8,489 nt of DNA from NCBI GenBank assembly GCA_017437345.1, contig JAFSBJ010000216.1, positions 1 through 8,489 of the forward strand, written 5' to 3'. Shown here one piece after another: positions 6,652 through 8,489 of the stretch (position 1 is its first letter; every line of letters starts with the position of its first letter). The position numbers and the translations under genes were made by a program. The DNA is from Clostridia bacterium (GTDB taxonomy: Bacteria; Bacillota_A; Clostridia; UMGS1810). Below the pieces are notes generated by a model. The model worked only from the letters and a program-made list of their open reading frames with translations, did no database searches and was not told the origin of the DNA.

Positions 6652-6680
6652 TTGAAATGGCAATTATCATATGTTAGAAT
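6652..6680 (+). promoter_or_regulatory. Sigma-A-type promoter of the ThrE-type exporter operon
   Basis: TTGAAA (6652-6657) and TAGAAT (6675-6680) are separated by exactly 17 bp, and TGT precedes the -10, making an extended -10 element. Transcription should start near 6687, about 40 bases before the yjjP-like ATG. This is the best consensus promoter in the window and shows that the exporter genes are a unit separate from the transporter upstream. Confidence 0.85.
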
Positions 6681-6726
6681 GAGTTCATCACGGAAATAAA
6701 GTTAGAAAAATCAGAAGGGGAATCTT

Positions 6727-7491
6727 ATGGTTGACGAAAAAAGACAATTAATAGCATGTATGCTTGATATCGGCAAAGAAATGATTCAGTCGGGTGCCGA
6801 AATCAGCCGCGTTGAAGACACTCTCATCCGGATAGGCCTTTCCTATGGAGCAAGAAGAGTCAATGCCTTTGCTCTGGCATCTAATATTTTGCTTTCAATA
6901 GAATTCCAGGGCGGTGAAGAAATAACAAGAACCCGCCGCATTAATAAAGGTCTTCAGAATGACCTTACAAAGCTTGAGGCTTTAAATGATTTAAGCAGAA
7001 GATTTTGTCAGAAGAATATGTCAGTTTTTGAGCTACATAATGAATATCTGAAAATCCACGAATCAAAACCTTCAGTGTTTTTAACATACCTTGGCAATGC
7101 TCTTGCATCAGGTGCTTTTGCCATGTTTTTTGGCGGCAATTTCTATGATTCCATCGTTGCCGCAGTTTTTGGCATCTTGATATGCTTTATGCAATATAAA
7201 ATAGCCCCCGTCTGCAAAAACAGCATAACTCTTATGATAATTGTATCTTTTGTAACAGGGCTTTTAATATCCCTTGTATGCCATCCGTTTACTTTTCTCC
7301 ATGCTGATAAAATAATGATAGGGGATATTATGCTCCTTGTCCCCGGTGTTGCCATAACAAATTCTGTAAGGGATATTTTTGTTGGCGACACCATAACCGG
7401 AACAATGCGCTTTGTTGAATGTGTCCTGTCTGCCACAGCTCTTGCGGCAGGCTTTATGCTGGCAATCTTTGTTGCAGGAGGTATATTATGA
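6727..7491 (+). CDS. yjjP: ThrE/YjjP-type exporter, N-terminal-domain subunit
   Basis: A 254-residue membrane protein of the threonine/serine exporter family (DUF1212 half), close in length to E. coli YjjP. A soluble N-terminal part of about 110 residues carries the family motif SGAEISRVEDT (around residues 22-32). Several membrane helices follow, including SITLMIIVSFVTGLLISLV and a C-terminal LSATALAAGFMLAIFVAGG, and the conserved LVPGVAITNSVRDIFVGD lies in the pore-forming half. AAGGGG at 6715-6720 precedes the ATG. The stop overlaps the next gene by ATGA, which argues for translational coupling and a two-protein complex. Characterised relatives export threonine and serine (ThrE of Corynebacterium) or succinate (E. 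coli YjjPB). The substrate here cannot be read from sequence. Confidence 0.92.
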   Translation: MVDEKRQLIACMLDIGKEMIQSGAEISRVEDTLIRIGLSYGARRVNAFALASNILLSIEFQGGEEITRTRRINKGLQNDLTKLEALNDLSRRFCQKNMSVFELHNEYLKIHESKPSVFLTYLGNALASGAFAMFFGGNFYDSIVAAVFGILICFMQYKIAPVCKNSITLMIIVSFVTGLLISLVCHPFTFLHADKIMIGDIMLLVPGVAITNSVRDIFVGDTITGTMRFVECVLSATALAAGFMLAIFVAGGIL

Positions 7492-7937
7492 AACTTGCAA
7501 TCATTCAGCTCATAACATCATTTTTAGGCTCTTTTGGCTTTGGTGTTATCTTTAATTTAAGGAAAAAATATATTATCCAGGCATCCATAGGCGGAGTTTT
7601 TTGCTGGGGGGCTTATCTTTTAACAGGTCTTTTTGCAGAGGGAGTTTTCCTTCCAACTCTTGTTGCATCAGCTGTGGCCGCTCTCTATGCAGAAATTTTA
7701 GCCCGCTTTTTAAGAGTTCCGGCAACAGTAATTTTTGTCACAGCAATTATTCCTCTTATCCCCGGAAGCTCTCTTTTCTACACAATGAGCCACATTGTTT
7801 CAGGAGAAATAGAGCTTTTCCAGAAATATGGCATTGAAACCATACTCTTTGTCCTTGGAATAACCAGCGGAATCAGTATTGTGTGGTCAAGCTGGTATAT
7901 GTTTCAAAAATTATATAATAAATATCATGTAAACTGA
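7488..7937 (+). CDS. yjjB: ThrE/YjjB-type exporter, C-terminal-domain subunit
   Basis: A 149-residue, almost wholly hydrophobic protein matching the second half of ThrE (DUF3815/ThrE_2), close to the length of E. coli YjjB. About four to five membrane helices are visible, among them IIQLITSFLGSFGFGVIF, FLPTLVASAVAALYAEIL and TILFVLGITSGISIVWSSW. The conserved RVPATVIFVTAIIPLIPGSS loop is the clearest family mark. The start is fixed by GGAGG at 7477-7481 and the 4-base ATGA overlap with the preceding gene; an in-frame ATG at 7419 lies deep inside that gene and is ignored. It presumably pairs with the YjjP-like protein to form one exporter. Confidence 0.92.
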   Translation: MKLAIIQLITSFLGSFGFGVIFNLRKKYIIQASIGGVFCWGAYLLTGLFAEGVFLPTLVASAVAALYAEILARFLRVPATVIFVTAIIPLIPGSSLFYTMSHIVSGEIELFQKYGIETILFVLGITSGISIVWSSWYMFQKLYNKYHVN

Positions 7938-7949
7938 GGTATCAGCCCT

Positions 7950-8210
7950 ATGAAAAAAAGAATAATGTTTTTAATTCTTACTATTCTGTGGATGGCTCTC
8001 ATATTTTGGTTTTCGTCAAAAACAGCATCTGATTCCACGGTTCAAAGCACATCCGTAACAGAATGGTTTTTCAGTATTTTTATTGATAATCCATCTCCAA
8101 AGCTTGTCGACACAGCCGAAAATATAATCCGCAAAATTGCTCATTTTACTGAGTATTTTATCCTTGGCGGACTTGTTTTCGGAACAGTAAAATCCTTTTG
8201 TGATAAATAA
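7950..8210 (+). CDS. Short VanZ-like membrane protein, possibly C-terminally truncated
   Basis: An 86-residue protein resembling the N-terminal half of VanZ-family proteins. It has a first membrane helix (MFLILTILWMALIFWFSS, residues 5-22), an exported loop, then the family motif RKIAHFTEYFILGGLVFG (61-78) in a second helix. Typical VanZ-like proteins run to about 110-170 residues, with one or two more helices and a further conserved acidic/His region. Here the gene stops right after the second helix and the terminator follows at once, so the C-terminal part appears to be missing. GAGG at 7936-7939 overlaps the previous stop and sits 10 bases before the ATG, so it is probably the third gene of the exporter transcript. 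VanZ relatives include a weak teicoplanin-resistance protein, but most have unknown roles and resistance should not be inferred. Confidence 0.72.
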   Translation: MKKRIMFLILTILWMALIFWFSSKTASDSTVQSTSVTEWFFSIFIDNPSPKLVDTAENIIRKIAHFTEYFILGGLVFGTVKSFCDK

Positions 8211-8213
8211 AAA

Positions 8214-8253
8214 AACAACTCTTAATGGAAAGCCCATTAAGAGTTGTTTTTTT
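8214..8253 (+). terminator. Intrinsic terminator after the exporter/VanZ-like operon
   Basis: A perfect 15-bp stem (8214-8228 with 8234-8248, AACAACTCTTAATGG and its complement) has loop AAAGC and is followed by T5 more (8249-8253). It begins 4 bases after the VanZ-like stop. A-rich sequence on the 5' side means it could also act on transcripts from the opposite strand. Confidence 0.92.
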
Positions 8254-8365
8254 ATAATATAGGAAATTGCGCGCAAAGCGTGCGCAATTTTGCTTATTTC
8301 AAAAAAGTGTACCTTTTTGCCCCCAAGAATGGGGGCTAGGGGGTTGAAGTGTTGAAAACACTTTT
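8254..8365. repeat. Hairpin-rich spacer between convergent genes
   Basis: This short spacer holds several nested inverted repeats: AAATTGCGC/GCGCAATTT (8264-8272 with 8282-8290); GCCCCC/GGGGGC (8319-8324 with 8331-8336); AAGTGTT/AACACTT (8347-8353 with 8357-8363, loop GAA, followed by T4); and an outer AAAAAAGTGT/ACACTTTTTT pair (8301-8310 with 8358-8367) enclosing the last two. On the minus strand the outer pair ends in T6, so it can serve as the terminator of the minus-strand gene. The outer and inner pairings compete for 8358-8363. It may be one copy of a dispersed intergenic element, but no second copy exists in this window. Confidence 0.6.
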
Positions 8366-8488
8366 TTACATATTCATATTATTCATATTATCCATCTGTC
8401 TTTGTGCATCTGCCGCCATAGTATCCGATGGATTGAAACCATCTCCCTGAACATAACCGCCATGGTCAAATGGTGTCACAGCTTTTCG
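8366..8488 (-). CDS. 3' end of an unidentified minus-strand gene
   Basis: On the minus strand an open frame enters from the window edge and ends in TAA at 8366-8368, giving the last 40 residues of a protein. The tail begins RKAVTPFDHGGYVQGDGF and ends in a Gln/Met/Asn-rich stretch, QRQMDNMNNMNM. It is hydrophilic with no cysteine and no membrane helix. The low-complexity end is coded by near-repeats of ATTCAT on the plus strand. Support for it being real: the frame is open to the edge, it stops just before a minus-strand terminator-like structure, and it converges with the upstream operon. I do not recognise the family. It could be a cytoplasmic C-terminal tail of a larger protein. Confidence 0.55.
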   Translation of the reverse strand, partial: RKAVTPFDHGGYVQGDGFNPSDTMAADAQRQMDNMNNMNM

Positions 8489-8489
8489 G

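Noticed and set aside
7950..8210. Teicoplanin resistance gene vanZ
   Set aside because: Only distant family resemblance in a short, apparently incomplete protein, with no van cluster in the window; a resistance call is not justified.
8261..8367. CRISPR array or attachment site
   Set aside because: The repeats are inverted rather than regularly spaced direct repeats, and there is no spacer pattern, integrase or tRNA nearby.

Overview
The window looks like chromosomal DNA from a strictly anaerobic, low-to-moderate-GC Clostridia member, probably an Oscillospiraceae/Ruminococcaceae-type gut fermenter. The basis is the trimeric NAD(H)-linked [FeFe] hydrogenase operon, AT-rich spacers with strong GGAGG ribosome binding sites, extended -10 promoters and a Rex-type operator. 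The taxon is inferred from gene content and codon style, not from a marker gene.

Layout. (1) Bases 1-97 are a GC-rich (about 64%) fragment from the middle of a groEL gene. It joins abruptly at about 96-98 to the AT-rich 3' part of a PHP-domain protein (98-511). Neither gene is complete and the join makes no biological sense, so it is most likely an assembly or library chimera. (2) Bases 512-648 hold an extended -10 promoter (583-588) followed by a near-perfect Rex operator (604-621). (3) Bases 649-5655 are a tight five-gene operon: NuoE-like HydC, a stand-alone GHKL ATPase, a small thioredoxin-like ferredoxin-fold protein (HydD type), NuoF-like HydB, and the [FeFe] hydrogenase catalytic subunit HydA. 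It closes with a strong intrinsic terminator (5662-5702). (4) A promoter tucked into that terminator drives a DMT/EamA transporter gene (5760-6621) that carries a frameshift near an A7 run. (5) A second clear promoter (6652-6680) drives a two-gene ThrE-type exporter (YjjP-like plus YjjB-like, overlapping by ATGA) and a short VanZ-like membrane protein, ending in a terminator at 8214-8253. (6) A hairpin-rich convergent spacer (8254-8365) separates this unit from the 3' end of an unidentified minus-strand gene (8366-8488).

How the genes work together. HydA carries the H-cluster and an N-terminal chain of Fe-S clusters. HydB carries FMN, the NADH site and extra ferredoxin-like clusters, and HydC adds a [2Fe-2S] cluster. 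Together they couple NADH, and possibly reduced ferredoxin by electron confurcation, to H2 production. A Rex site just downstream of the promoter fits this: Rex senses NADH/NAD+ and would derepress the operon when NADH builds up. The GHKL ATPase and the HydD-like protein are passengers seen in this operon type whose roles are not evident from sequence. The downstream transporters appear to be independent transcription units.

Most notable points: a serine at the position where classical [FeFe] hydrogenases have an H-cluster cysteine ligand (HydA S300), loss of the first cluster cysteine in the HydD-like protein, the Rex operator, the transporter frameshift, and the groEL/PHP chimeric join. I found no clearly new biological system. 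The hydrogenase operon is a known type with some details worth checking.
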